Assembly (NCBI RefSeq): GCF_046530675.1
Contig: NZ_CP172558.1
Coordinates: forward strand, 2,046,001-2,110,000
From: Chitinibacter sp046530675
Lineage (GTDB): Bacteria; Pseudomonadota; Gammaproteobacteria; Burkholderiales; Chitinibacteraceae
DNA: 64,000 bases
Direction of reading: 5' to 3'
The position numbers were made by a program, and so were the translations under genes. The notes below the pieces were generated by a model, which did no database searches, had not been told where the DNA came from, and saw only the letters and a program-made list of their open reading frames with translations. Shown piece by piece: positions 55,501 through 63,488 of this stretch; the stretch's first letter is position 1; each line of letters starts with the position of its first letter.

Positions 55501-55944
55501 TCAGGAGGCGTATTTTGGCAGCGCGGCTTGTGCCAGGTTTACGGCGGTTCCATGCAATGGCTCGGCAATGGCATCTAATTGTGGAACCGTTGTCTCGTCC
55601 AGCAGACAGGGTTGCACTCCAACCAGATAGTCAGTGGCTTGCTCTACGGTTCGACTTTTCAGAATTTCGATTCGTTCCTGAACAAAGAATATGCGGTGGA
55701 TGCCGCCAATGACGGGTAAAAGCTCGGCCAGAATGCCGGCAGGGGCGTCGCGCAATAGATGCCAATCCTGATCATGTACAATAAGCACGTTCAAATGGGC
55801 GCCCCAGGCCAATTTGCCTTGCAGATGTTGCGGAGAAATGGCCAGTATGGTGCATACCATGGTGGGTTCAAGAATCAGCGCCTTGAGTTGATCCAGCGTT
55901 TCATCTATTGGCTGATGTGCTATTTCATGCAGATTTCGTTTCAC
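55501..55944 (-). CDS. Hypothetical protein
   Basis: 147 residues, no signal peptide or membrane helix. The sequence (EPTMVCTILAISPQHLQGKLAWGAHLNVLIVHDQDWHLL in blocks, then IHRIFFVQERIEILKSRTV) looks like a folded alpha/beta domain. No family recognised. It stands alone between the LysR gene and the divergent mutT. Confidence 0.55.
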   Translation of the reverse strand: MKRNLHEIAHQPIDETLDQLKALILEPTMVCTILAISPQHLQGKLAWGAHLNVLIVHDQDWHLLRDAPAGILAELLPVIGGIHRIFFVQERIEILKSRTVEQATDYLVGVQPCLLDETTVPQLDAIAEPLHGTAVNLAQAALPKYAS

Positions 55945-56031
55945 AGGAATGACTCTTTATGAAAGAGGTGATTCTGATTTTTTGTTGAAATATGAAACAA
56001 ATCAAGTAATTATTTTTCGATAAGCCGATCA

Positions 56032-56979
56032 ATGACAATAAAAGTGACCCGTGTTGCCGCCGGAATTCTGATCAAGCCAGACGGCCAGTTTCTATTGGCC
56101 AGCCGCCCGGCTGGCAAGCCCTACGCCGGATACTGGGAGTTTCCCGGTGGCAAGCTCGAGCAAGGCGAGAATGCGCTCGCCGCATTAAAGCGCGAATTGC
56201 ATGAGGAGCTGGGAATTGAAGTCGTGCAGGCGACCCCCTGGTTATGTCAGCGCTTTGATTACCCGCATGCACGGGTCGAGCTGTATTTTTATCGGGTAAC
56301 GCAATGGCGCGGTGAAATTCATTCGCATGAAGGGCAGGATTTTGCCTGGCAGCAGGTTGGCGCGCTGAATGTTTCGCCGATTTTGCCGGCCAACGGGCCG
56401 ATTTTGCGGGGGTTGAGTTTGAGCGAGGTGTTGCTGTTCTCTACTGCGGGGCAGATCGAAGAGGCGGATTTGCTGCGTCAGATGGCCGCGCACTGGCAGC
56501 GTAGGAGTGCCTGGCTGGTGCTGCGCGAGCCGCAACTTGACACAGAAAGTTACCGCCAGCTGTGCGAGAAAATCGCCGCGTTGTCACGTCCGCACGGCGG
56601 CAAATTGATCGCCCATGGTGTAGATTGGTGCGCCTTGCAGGACTTGCCCGTTGATGGGGTACATCTGAGTTCAAGGCAATTGCTGACGGCGCAGCAACGC
56701 CCGCGCGGTTTTGATTGGGTCGGTGCATCGACCCATAATCAGATCGAACTCGAACAGGCTATGCGGCTTGGGCTTGATTACACCGTGCTGGGGCATGTTT
56801 GCGCGACCGCCAGTCATCCGGATCAGGCGCCATTGGGCTGGACGCAGTTCGAGGCTTTGTTGTCTCTGGGTTGGGCTTGTCCGTGCTTTGCCATTGGCGG
56901 ACAGCGTTTGGCCGATTTGCCCCGTGCGCAAAGTCTGGGGGCACATGGGGTGGCGCTGCTCAGCGGAGCGTGGGAATGA
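56032..56979 (+). CDS. mutT: Nudix hydrolase fused to a ThiE-like domain (MutT)
   Basis: 315 residues. The N-terminal Nudix domain (1-135) has the complete Nudix box GGKLEQGENALAALKRELHEELGI and should hydrolyse 8-oxo-dGTP, preventing mutation. The C-terminal half (about 150-315) follows the thiamine-phosphate synthase fold (VDGVHLSSRQLLTAQ, GASTHNQIELEQAMRLGLDYTVLGHV, CFAIGGQRL), but thiamine activity is doubtful. This fusion is common in betaproteobacteria and gammaproteobacteria. It overlaps the next gene by ATGA. Confidence 0.9.
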   Translation: MTIKVTRVAAGILIKPDGQFLLASRPAGKPYAGYWEFPGGKLEQGENALAALKRELHEELGIEVVQATPWLCQRFDYPHARVELYFYRVTQWRGEIHSHEGQDFAWQQVGALNVSPILPANGPILRGLSLSEVLLFSTAGQIEEADLLRQMAAHWQRRSAWLVLREPQLDTESYRQLCEKIAALSRPHGGKLIAHGVDWCALQDLPVDGVHLSSRQLLTAQQRPRGFDWVGASTHNQIELEQAMRLGLDYTVLGHVCATASHPDQAPLGWTQFEALLSLGWACPCFAIGGQRLADLPRAQSLGAHGVALLSGAWE

Positions 56980-57416
56980 GTCAATCGCGTTGGGGTATTT
57001 TGTTGGTCGTCGTATTACTTGCTGCAGGACTGTTTTTTCAGTCGGGCTGGTTTGAGAATAAAAAGCCATCTATGTTGCTCGATTGCCCTGATTTAACACA
57101 AGGTTGTCAGTTTGCTGTCAATGGTGCGAACTATCGGCTTCAAAGTACTTCGCCAATTTCGGGTGGCGTGCCTTTTGTGCTTGATTTGATTGGTCCGGCT
57201 CGCCAGATCAGCGCCAGCTGGCAGATGCAGGGCATGGAAATGGGGCCAAATCAATATCGCTTTATGAGTCATATCAGCAAAGGTCATCAGGACAATCAGC
57301 AGTGGCAGGTGAAAATGGCTTTACCTCTGTGTACTCAAGCACGAAGCGACTGGTTGCTGACCTTGCAGATTGATCAGCATGAAATCACAATCAAGACTTT
57401 GTCCGGCAGGCGTTAA
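56976..57416 (+). CDS. Hypothetical single-pass membrane protein
   Basis: 146 residues from ATG 56976, which overlaps the mutT stop; the longer frame lies within mutT and is rejected. One N-terminal helix (WGILLVVVLLAAGLFFQSGW) precedes a periplasmic domain with two Cys in LLDCPDLTQGCQF and one in LPLCTQAR. The SASWQMQGMEMGPNQYRF region suggests an immunoglobulin-like beta fold. Function unknown. Confidence 0.65.
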   Translation: MSQSRWGILLVVVLLAAGLFFQSGWFENKKPSMLLDCPDLTQGCQFAVNGANYRLQSTSPISGGVPFVLDLIGPARQISASWQMQGMEMGPNQYRFMSHISKGHQDNQQWQVKMALPLCTQARSDWLLTLQIDQHEITIKTLSGRR

Positions 57417-57498
57417 CGCTGAAAAATGTGTAAGCTGCAAATTGCAGCTTGCCGCTGCATCCGGATGCTAAGTTCGCATTGATGACTGGAAGTGTGAA

Positions 57499-57975
57499 AT
57501 GAAAAAAAAGTGGTTTATTGTTGTTGTGCTGCTTTTGTCGGTGGTCTCTGCCTGGGCGGGGAAAGTCTATCAATGGCGCGATGCCGATGGGAAAGTGTTT
57601 TATTCGGATCAACCGCCACCCATTGCCGGAGTTAAGGAGCGGCAGATCCGCCCCAATACGGTCGGTAATGCAAGTCAGCCCCAGGCAGCCGTTTCAGCCA
57701 AAGAAACGGTTATTCTCTGGGTGAATGCTAATTGCCGGACCGAATGCAATCAGGCCATAGCGCTGCTTGATCAGCGCGCGGTGCCTTATGAAGTCAAAAA
57801 TGCCGATCCCAAAGACGAAAAATCGATGCTGGCCTTTTTTAATGCGGTCGGCACACTGCAAGCCAAACCGCCGGTGCTGATTATTGGTAAAGATGTTTAC
57901 AAGGAATGGAATAGTCCGCTCTGGCAGGGGGCGTTGAGCAAGGCGGGCTACCCCTTGCCGCAGCCGAAAAAATAG
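57499..57975 (+). CDS. DUF4124 protein with thioredoxin-like C-terminal domain
   Basis: 158 residues with a signal peptide ending VVSAWAG. The first mature block, KVYQWRDADGKVFYSDQPPP, is the DUF4124 signature. The second half (VILWVNANCRTECNQAIALLDQRAVPYEV onwards) has a glutaredoxin-like layout, but with CRTEC (CxxxC) instead of CxxC, so redox activity is uncertain. Alone in its transcript, with its own terminator. Confidence 0.78.
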   Translation: MKKKWFIVVVLLLSVVSAWAGKVYQWRDADGKVFYSDQPPPIAGVKERQIRPNTVGNASQPQAAVSAKETVILWVNANCRTECNQAIALLDQRAVPYEVKNADPKDEKSMLAFFNAVGTLQAKPPVLIIGKDVYKEWNSPLWQGALSKAGYPLPQPKK

Positions 57976-57990
57976 CGCGATTGCAATGCG

Positions 57991-58021
57991 AAACCCGATG
58001 AGTTTTCATCGGGTTTTTTTA
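57991..58021 (+). terminator. Rho-independent terminator
   Basis: 11-bp stem AAACCCGATGA / TCATCGGGTTT followed by a T run. Confidence 0.88.
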
Positions 58022-58163
58022 TTCTGATCAGTCATTATCCCAAGAGCGCAAGTGTTTAAGCATCAAGAAGGCGACAACAATCACAGTTACAAGGTCACTG
58101 TCAGTATGTAGTGATAACTTACTGGTACAATTTGCCGATCCTGTTTCGAAGTTATGATTTGCC

Positions 58164-58931
58164 ATGAAAATCGCCACCTGGAATGTCAACTCGCTCAAAG
58201 TGCGTCTGCCGCAGGTGCTCGACTGGATGGCGGGCAATCCGGATGTAACGGCTTTGTGCCTGCAGGAAACCAAGATGGACGATCCGGTTTTTCCACAGGC
58301 TGAAATCGAAGCCGCCGGTTTTCATGTTGCTTTTGCCGGACAAAAAACCTACAACGGCGTGGCGATCATCGCGCGTGCACCGATTGATGAAGTCGTGATC
58401 AATATTCCCGGCTTTGACGATGCACAGAAGCGCGTGATTACCGCTACGGTCAATGGTGTGCGACTGGTCGGCGCGTATATTCCGAATGGGCAGGATCTGG
58501 AGTCGGATAAATATCAATACAAGCTGGCCTGGCTTGATGCGCTGATTGGCTGGCTGGAGCAGGAAATGCAATCCCACCCCCAACTGGCTTTGCTGGGGGA
58601 TTACAATATTGCACCACAAGACTGCGATGTGCATGACATTAAAAAATGGGAAGGCGGCGTACTGGTCTCTGAACCAGAGCGGCAAGCCTTTGCCCGGCTG
58701 CAAGCATTGGGGCTGGTTGATGCTTTCCGCCAGTTTGAACAACCGGAAAAATCATTCAGCTGGTGGGATTACCGAGGGTTTTCCTTCAAAAAAAATGCGG
58801 GTTTGCGCATTGACCATATCCTGCTGTCACCGGCACTGGCGGCTCGCTGCAGTGCTTGTGTGATTGATGTCGAACCGCGTAAAAATGAACGGCCTTCGGA
58901 CCACACCCCGGTGATTGCCACTTTGGATTGA
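58164..58931 (+). CDS. xth: Exodeoxyribonuclease III
   Basis: 255 residues. The exonuclease-endonuclease-phosphatase fold shows all key sites: TWNVNSLKVRL (metal-site Asn), LCLQETKMDD (catalytic Glu), LVGAYIPNG, LLGDYNIAPQDCDV, LRIDHILLSPALA and NERPSDHTPVIA with the catalytic Asp-His. It repairs abasic sites and trims 3' ends. The Crp-like gene follows after six bases. Confidence 0.93.
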   Translation: MKIATWNVNSLKVRLPQVLDWMAGNPDVTALCLQETKMDDPVFPQAEIEAAGFHVAFAGQKTYNGVAIIARAPIDEVVINIPGFDDAQKRVITATVNGVRLVGAYIPNGQDLESDKYQYKLAWLDALIGWLEQEMQSHPQLALLGDYNIAPQDCDVHDIKKWEGGVLVSEPERQAFARLQALGLVDAFRQFEQPEKSFSWWDYRGFSFKKNAGLRIDHILLSPALAARCSACVIDVEPRKNERPSDHTPVIATLD

Positions 58932-58937
58932 GCGAAA

Positions 58938-59606
58938 ATGGATAAAGCAAGATTACTTTCAGGCAGCAGCCTGTTTTGTCAGCTGAGTTATCAGGAGCTG
59001 GAGGAGCTGGCGCAAAATGCCCAGTCCCGTCTGGTTCGTGCCAAACAGGTGGTGCTGGCGCAAGGCGAGCGCAGCGATGAAATGTATGCGGTCATCCATG
59101 GCCGGCTGAAAGTGATGCGCAGCAATGCCGAAGGGCGCGAATTGACGCTGGCAATTCTGGAGGCTGGCGAAGTTTTCGGCGAACTGGCGATGCTCGATGG
59201 TGGTGTAAGAACTGCGAGCGTTGAGGCACTGGAAGATGGCGAGTTGCTGGTGCTGCAACGTGCGATGGTTGATCAATATCTGAATGCGCATCCCTTGGTC
59301 ATGCGCTCGATGATTCAGACATTGTGCGAGCGGCTGCGTAGTGCTGACGAGCTGGTTCAAGACACGCTGTTTTTACCCTTGCCGCAGCGTTTGGCCAAAG
59401 TCTTGCGACAACTGGCTCATAATCATGGTGATGAAGGTGATGAAGGTATCCGGATCGATTTGAAACTGACGCAGCAGGAGCTGGCCAATTTTGTCGGCGC
59501 GACGCGCGAAAGTGTCAATAAGCAGCTCAGCGCTTGGGAAGCTCAAGGTTGGCTGAGTATGCGTGGGGGGTATATCCTAATTAGTGGTATGGATTATTTG
59601 CCATAG
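58938..59606 (+). CDS. Crp/Fnr-family transcriptional regulator
   Basis: 222 residues. A cyclic-nucleotide-binding beta-barrel (about 10-125, with EVFGELAMLDGGVRTASVEAL) is followed by a helix-turn-helix LTQQELANFVGATRESVNKQLSAWEAQGWL. There is no N-terminal cysteine cluster, so it is not an iron-sulphur Fnr. The effector is unknown. The C-terminal codons lie within a degenerate GGGTAT-type element (59568-59616). Confidence 0.87.
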   Translation: MDKARLLSGSSLFCQLSYQELEELAQNAQSRLVRAKQVVLAQGERSDEMYAVIHGRLKVMRSNAEGRELTLAILEAGEVFGELAMLDGGVRTASVEALEDGELLVLQRAMVDQYLNAHPLVMRSMIQTLCERLRSADELVQDTLFLPLPQRLAKVLRQLAHNHGDEGDEGIRIDLKLTQQELANFVGATRESVNKQLSAWEAQGWLSMRGGYILISGMDYLP

Positions 59607-59616
59607 CAATATATCT
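59568..59616. repeat. GGGTAT-like element, degenerate, overlapping the Crp-like stop
   Basis: Begins GGGTATATC in the last 13 codons of the Crp-like gene and ends at ATATATC. A short stem GGTATGG / CCATA-like is inside. Weak copy. Confidence 0.3.
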
Positions 59617-59674
59617 ATGTGGGGTATGTTTTCCTGATGCAAGTTTTATTGCATATTGAAATAGGATCCGGTGT

Positions 59675-60202
59675 TTAGCGGCGGCCGCCTCCGCTACGGT
59701 TGATCCAATGTGCAAAGCGCCAATCCTGATAGGTCTTGGCTTCGGTAAAGGCGGTGGTGTTTTCAGGAAAGTTGGCAACTTTCAATGGTTTTTTATCCGA
59801 TTTACTGTAAATTCCGGCGAATCCGCCACCGGGGGCGCCAATATATTGCCAGTCTTCTCCAGTGATTGGATCTTTATAGGCTTTGCGCAAATATCGTTTC
59901 GGAAAAGGAACTCGCGGATCTTGAACCAGATCGTCTAGCGTTTTCGGGTAGGTGGTTTGCGGATTGTCACCAATATTATTTTCGGTATATCGCTTGATCG
60001 CAGTCTGGACTTCAAGCCCGATTCGCAATAATTCTTCTTCTTTGGTTCTGATAATGCGGTTTTGCCAAGCATCGCCTACTTGAGCCAGATAGATACTCAT
60101 GACGAGTACCATCATCAAGGCCCACATATAGGCAAAGCCTTGTTGAGTGGTGTGCCGCTTGATGGAGCGGTTCAACTTACCAGGTATTGTATTTGCTGCC
60201 AT
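59675..60202 (-). CDS. Pseudopilin-like protein (type II/IV secretion)
   Basis: 175 residues from ATG 60202. A non-classical class-III leader is present: HTTQQGFAYMWALMMVLVMSIYLAQVGD, with Gly-Phe cleavage site but no Glu at +5. The soluble part carries LLRIGLEVQTAIKRYTEN and a C-terminal Arg/Gly-rich tail. The 26-base overlap with the upstream pseudopilin gene shows close coupling. It likely completes the tip of the pseudopilus; the exact subunit is uncertain. Confidence 0.7.
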   Translation of the reverse strand: MAANTIPGKLNRSIKRHTTQQGFAYMWALMMVLVMSIYLAQVGDAWQNRIIRTKEEELLRIGLEVQTAIKRYTENNIGDNPQTTYPKTLDDLVQDPRVPFPKRYLRKAYKDPITGEDWQYIGAPGGGFAGIYSKSDKKPLKVANFPENTTAFTEAKTYQDWRFAHWINRSGGGRR

Positions 60203-60569
60203 CTTTTGCTGTTGCATCCGATCCGCTGCGAATGTCATAGACTCCGGGCGCGCCTTCCGGGTTAATAATGACCCAGCTGTCGCGTCGTGTCGTGATCGGG
60301 TCGAGCGGGATTTCGCGCAGATATTTACGCTCGACCAATTCTTCCAGGCTGCCCGGATAACGCCCGGTATCGGCGAAGAATTTGTCGATCCCGTCGCGTA
60401 CAGCGACCAGATTGTGTTTGAGTACGGTTTCCTGTGCCCGGTCGGTTTGCTGGAAGTAGCGTGGTACAACCAGGGTCAGCAAGCTGGCCATAATTGCCAG
60501 TACTACCAGTAATTCAATCAGCGTAAAGCCAAGACGGCGCGGGTTACCAATCACGATAGCTGACCCCAT
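60177..60569 (-). CDS. GspG-like pseudopilin
   Basis: 130 residues. The prepilin peptidase site is in RRLGFTLIELLVVLAIMA, with Glu5 of the mature protein, then a hydrophobic helix and a short GspG-like domain (KHNLVAVRDGIDKFFADTGRYPGSLEEL). Overlaps its neighbours by 26 bases on each side. Confidence 0.85.
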   Translation of the reverse strand: MGSAIVIGNPRRLGFTLIELLVVLAIMASLLTLVVPRYFQQTDRAQETVLKHNLVAVRDGIDKFFADTGRYPGSLEELVERKYLREIPLDPITTRRDSWVIINPEGAPGVYDIRSGSDATAKDGSKYNTW

Positions 60570-61017
60570 TCAAGCCAATATTGCGGGATAAAGAATAAAC
60601 ATCATACACGTCACGACCTTCGGCCGGAGCATCAGGTGGACTGGCGTAGCTGCGCAATCCCCAGGTCTGGGCATTGGTTTTGCTCGGGCAATCGCAAAAT
60701 GGATCGCGTGGCATGCGGCGCAGGAAATAAATCATTTTCCCGCTGGGATCTTTCAGGTCTTTGCTTCCCTGAACCAGGGTGTCCAGATCGGGAGGATAGC
60801 CGGAGTCTTCCAGCGATTTGGCAATTTTTCCTGCATCACTGGCGAGCTTGTATTGATCAATGGCATTGCGGATTTGAGCGAGTGAGCGGCGCAGCTCTTC
60901 TTCACGATTACGCGTGGCCGCCACTTGCGACAGTGGCAGCGCCACGGTCGCAAGGACTGCCAGAATGGTGAGCGTCACCATTAGTTCGATCAGGGTAAAG
61001 CCGCGCTGCCTCGCCAC
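60544..61017 (-). CDS. Pseudopilin, GspG/GspH-like
   Basis: 157 residues. Leader RQRGFTLIELMVTLTILAVLA with Gly cleavage site and Glu5. The soluble domain (REEELRRSLAQIRNAIDQYKLASDAG) includes CDCPSKTNAQTWGLRSYAS. First of three tandem pseudopilin genes, four bases after the secretin gene. Confidence 0.85.
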   Translation of the reverse strand: MARQRGFTLIELMVTLTILAVLATVALPLSQVAATRNREEELRRSLAQIRNAIDQYKLASDAGKIAKSLEDSGYPPDLDTLVQGSKDLKDPSGKMIYFLRRMPRDPFCDCPSKTNAQTWGLRSYASPPDAPAEGRDVYDVYSLSRNIGLNGVSYRDW

Positions 61018-61020
61018 GAT

Positions 61021-62964
61021 TTAGCGACCTCTCGAGCCGCGACTCACCGGCTGACTTGGGGCGCTTTCGGCGGGCGGTTGCGGTGCTGCTTGCGGTTCAG
61101 CCGCTTGCACGACTGGTGCCGGTGCCGGCGCTGGCGGGATATAAGTATTTGCTTGCCCACCCTGATTATTGATGTTGACGACCGAAGTCGGGCGCAATCG
61201 CAATGGGTCAGTGCTAATCATGCCTTCGGTGCCGCTGTCAAAGCTGGTGATGTGCGACGATGGCAATGGCAACGAGCGAACAACACGCGGTGTAATCAGC
61301 AAAATGATTTCGGTTTTGCTGTTTTCTGATTTCTTCGTGCCGAAAATCCGATCGAGCAGCGGGATAGTGCTGAGGAACGGAATTCCCGAGCCAGTGTTGG
61401 TTTCTGCGCGAGACAACAAGCCGGCCAGAATCTGGGTTTCGCCATCGCGCGCCGTCATATTGGTTTCTGCGCGGCGAGTACCGATCTGATATGCGATCAG
61501 CCCGGTTTTGCTGGTGATCGAACGAACGATGTTCGAAACCTCCAGATTAACTTTGACGCTGATTTCATTGTCGACGGTCATGACCGGCTCGACATTCAAC
61601 GTCAGACCGACGTCCTGATAATTGACGCTTTCGCTGCTGACGCCATTTGATGTCGTCGTCGTTACCACAGGAACGCGATCACCAATCAGGATCTTGGCTT
61701 TGTCGCGGTTTTTAACGCGAATTTTCGGATTGGCCAGGACATTGGTGCTGCCCTTGGTTTGCAGGAAATTGGCCGTCACGGTCGGCGCTCCCAGATTGAC
61801 CAGCACATCGCTCTTGTTGATATTACCAATCTGATCCAGCGTGACCTGACCAGCGGTTTTGGCCGCAGCAAGTAGCGAGCTGGTGTTGCCGTAAACCGTG
61901 GCTGAGACATTGCTTGGATACTGGATGCCCAGATCAAGCACATCGCTATTGCTCACCTCGAGAATTTCGACGTCCATCAATACTTCAGACTGCGGCAAAT
62001 CTTGGGCGGCAATCAGACGTTCTGCAACGGCAATGGCTTCGGGCGTATCGCGCATAACCAGCATTGACAGGCGTTCATCGATATAAATGTCACGCGTTTT
62101 GACCATTTGCTTGAGCATGGCTAAAACCTGCTTTGGGTCGGCGTTGGACAGATAGAAGGTCCTCATCACCATGTCTTTGTAATCACGGTCTTTGTCCGGA
62201 CGACGCGGATAAATCAGTATGGTGTTGTCATTCAGGATTTTCTTGTCGAGCTGGTTGGTCGCCAGAATCAGGTTAATGACGTCTTCCACCGTTGTGTCAC
62301 GGGCGTAAATCGTTGTTTTCAGATTCGGCGGAACGTCTTTGTCGAAAATGAAATTGACTTTGCCGATGCGGGCAATGATGTCGAAAACGCTCATCATGCT
62401 TTGGTCGCGAAATTGCAAGGAAATCGGACTTTTCAAGGCCTGAGCCAGAGCCGGACGCAAATTTACTTCGCGTGATTTGCGGTTTTCGATTTCATTTTTG
62501 AGTGTTTGTGCCTGCACATTGCGCGGGTTGTCCATCAGAATCTGGCCAAGAATGGTCAGCGCTTCATCAGGTCGGGTATCTTTGGCCTCCCGGGCATAAC
62601 GCAGCATGGACTCGTGGCGTACGCCGATTTCGACATAACGAATCCCTTCCTGTGCACGAATATTGCCTGGATCCCACTGCAGGATTTGTTGGTAGCTGCT
62701 CAGTGCCAATGGCGCATTACCTTGCTGTCTAGCCTGATCACCCTGAGCCAAGAGGCGGTTGACATGCGTGAGCAGATTGCTTTGATACGCTGCACGCAAT
62801 TTCAGATCGTTGGGCGAACTGGCAATTTGCGCTTTCAGTGTCTGTAGCGCAGCTTCAGGGTTGCCTGCATCCAGCTGGGTTTCGGCTTGGTAACGAGCCA
62901 TATCTGCGGCGCAGCCACCCAAAAAAGCCAGGGCAATCATTGAGGTCATTAACGCACGTTTCAC
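61021..62964 (-). CDS. Secretin lipoprotein (GspD/MshL-like)
   Basis: 647 residues. Lipoprotein signal LAFLGGCAADM (Cys18). TPR-like helical repeats occupy about 30-160, an STN/N-domain about 175-260 (SPISLQFRDQSMMSVFDIIARIG), and the secretin channel about 300-560 (VPVVTTTTSNGVSSESVNYQ, LAGLLSRAETNTGSGIPFLS, then IPLLDRIFGTKKSENSKTEI). A Pro/Ala-rich tail ends the protein. It forms the outer-membrane ring. The combined TPR and secretin layout is seen in MSHA-like or accessory type II systems. Confidence 0.9.
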   Translation of the reverse strand: MKRALMTSMIALAFLGGCAADMARYQAETQLDAGNPEAALQTLKAQIASSPNDLKLRAAYQSNLLTHVNRLLAQGDQARQQGNAPLALSSYQQILQWDPGNIRAQEGIRYVEIGVRHESMLRYAREAKDTRPDEALTILGQILMDNPRNVQAQTLKNEIENRKSREVNLRPALAQALKSPISLQFRDQSMMSVFDIIARIGKVNFIFDKDVPPNLKTTIYARDTTVEDVINLILATNQLDKKILNDNTILIYPRRPDKDRDYKDMVMRTFYLSNADPKQVLAMLKQMVKTRDIYIDERLSMLVMRDTPEAIAVAERLIAAQDLPQSEVLMDVEILEVSNSDVLDLGIQYPSNVSATVYGNTSSLLAAAKTAGQVTLDQIGNINKSDVLVNLGAPTVTANFLQTKGSTNVLANPKIRVKNRDKAKILIGDRVPVVTTTTSNGVSSESVNYQDVGLTLNVEPVMTVDNEISVKVNLEVSNIVRSITSKTGLIAYQIGTRRAETNMTARDGETQILAGLLSRAETNTGSGIPFLSTIPLLDRIFGTKKSENSKTEIILLITPRVVRSLPLPSSHITSFDSGTEGMISTDPLRLRPTSVVNINNQGGQANTYIPPAPAPAPVVQAAEPQAAPQPPAESAPSQPVSRGSRGR

Positions 62965-63488
62965 GGCGTTCCTCCTGTCGGCAGCGATTGCTGCTGATTA
63001 AGTGGTAAATAGGTAAAGGTCAGAACATCACGGCTTAATTTATCCAGGCGATAGACGCCTATCAATGTTTCGCCAGGCTGAATTCGACCTATGGTGTCGC
63101 AACGGGAGCATAGAACAATCGATTGTCCTTGGCCTTCCAGCACATAGTAGTCACTGGTTTTGTCATGCCAGGTCGTGGTCACCTGAAATGGAAAAGGTGG
63201 CGCCGTTGGTTTGGGGGTCGCCGTCGGTTTGGGTGTTTGCGTCGGTTTTGGCGGCGGGGGAGCCCAATTCTGTTTGGGGAACAAATCGGCGAGACTCATT
63301 CCATGTGCAACTGCGCTAGCGGTTTCGCTGGCTGCATCTGAAGCTTTGCTGATCGGCTTGATGGCTGCGCGGCGTGGGGCTGGCGCACTCGATTCTAGTG
63401 TGGCTTCTTGCTGCGAGTCGTGCCAGAACGTATAGGCTGTGATCGCTAGCGTGCCGCCAAGGAGAAATTGCATCGGACGGGAGAGCAT
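62961..63488 (-). CDS. GspC/PilP-like secretion protein
   Basis: 175 residues. An N-terminal helix (MQFLLGGTLAITAYTFW) is followed by a Pro/Thr-rich spacer (KPTQTPKPTATPKPTAPP) and a small C-terminal domain (DYYVLEGQGQSIVLCSRCDTIGRIQPGETL). The layout is that of inner-membrane linker proteins that contact the secretin. Start overlaps the upstream stop (TAATG), and its stop overlaps the secretin start (ATGA). Confidence 0.72.
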   Translation of the reverse strand: MLSRPMQFLLGGTLAITAYTFWHDSQQEATLESSAPAPRRAAIKPISKASDAASETASAVAHGMSLADLFPKQNWAPPPPKPTQTPKPTATPKPTAPPFPFQVTTTWHDKTSDYYVLEGQGQSIVLCSRCDTIGRIQPGETLIGVYRLDKLSRDVLTFTYLPLNQQQSLPTGGTP

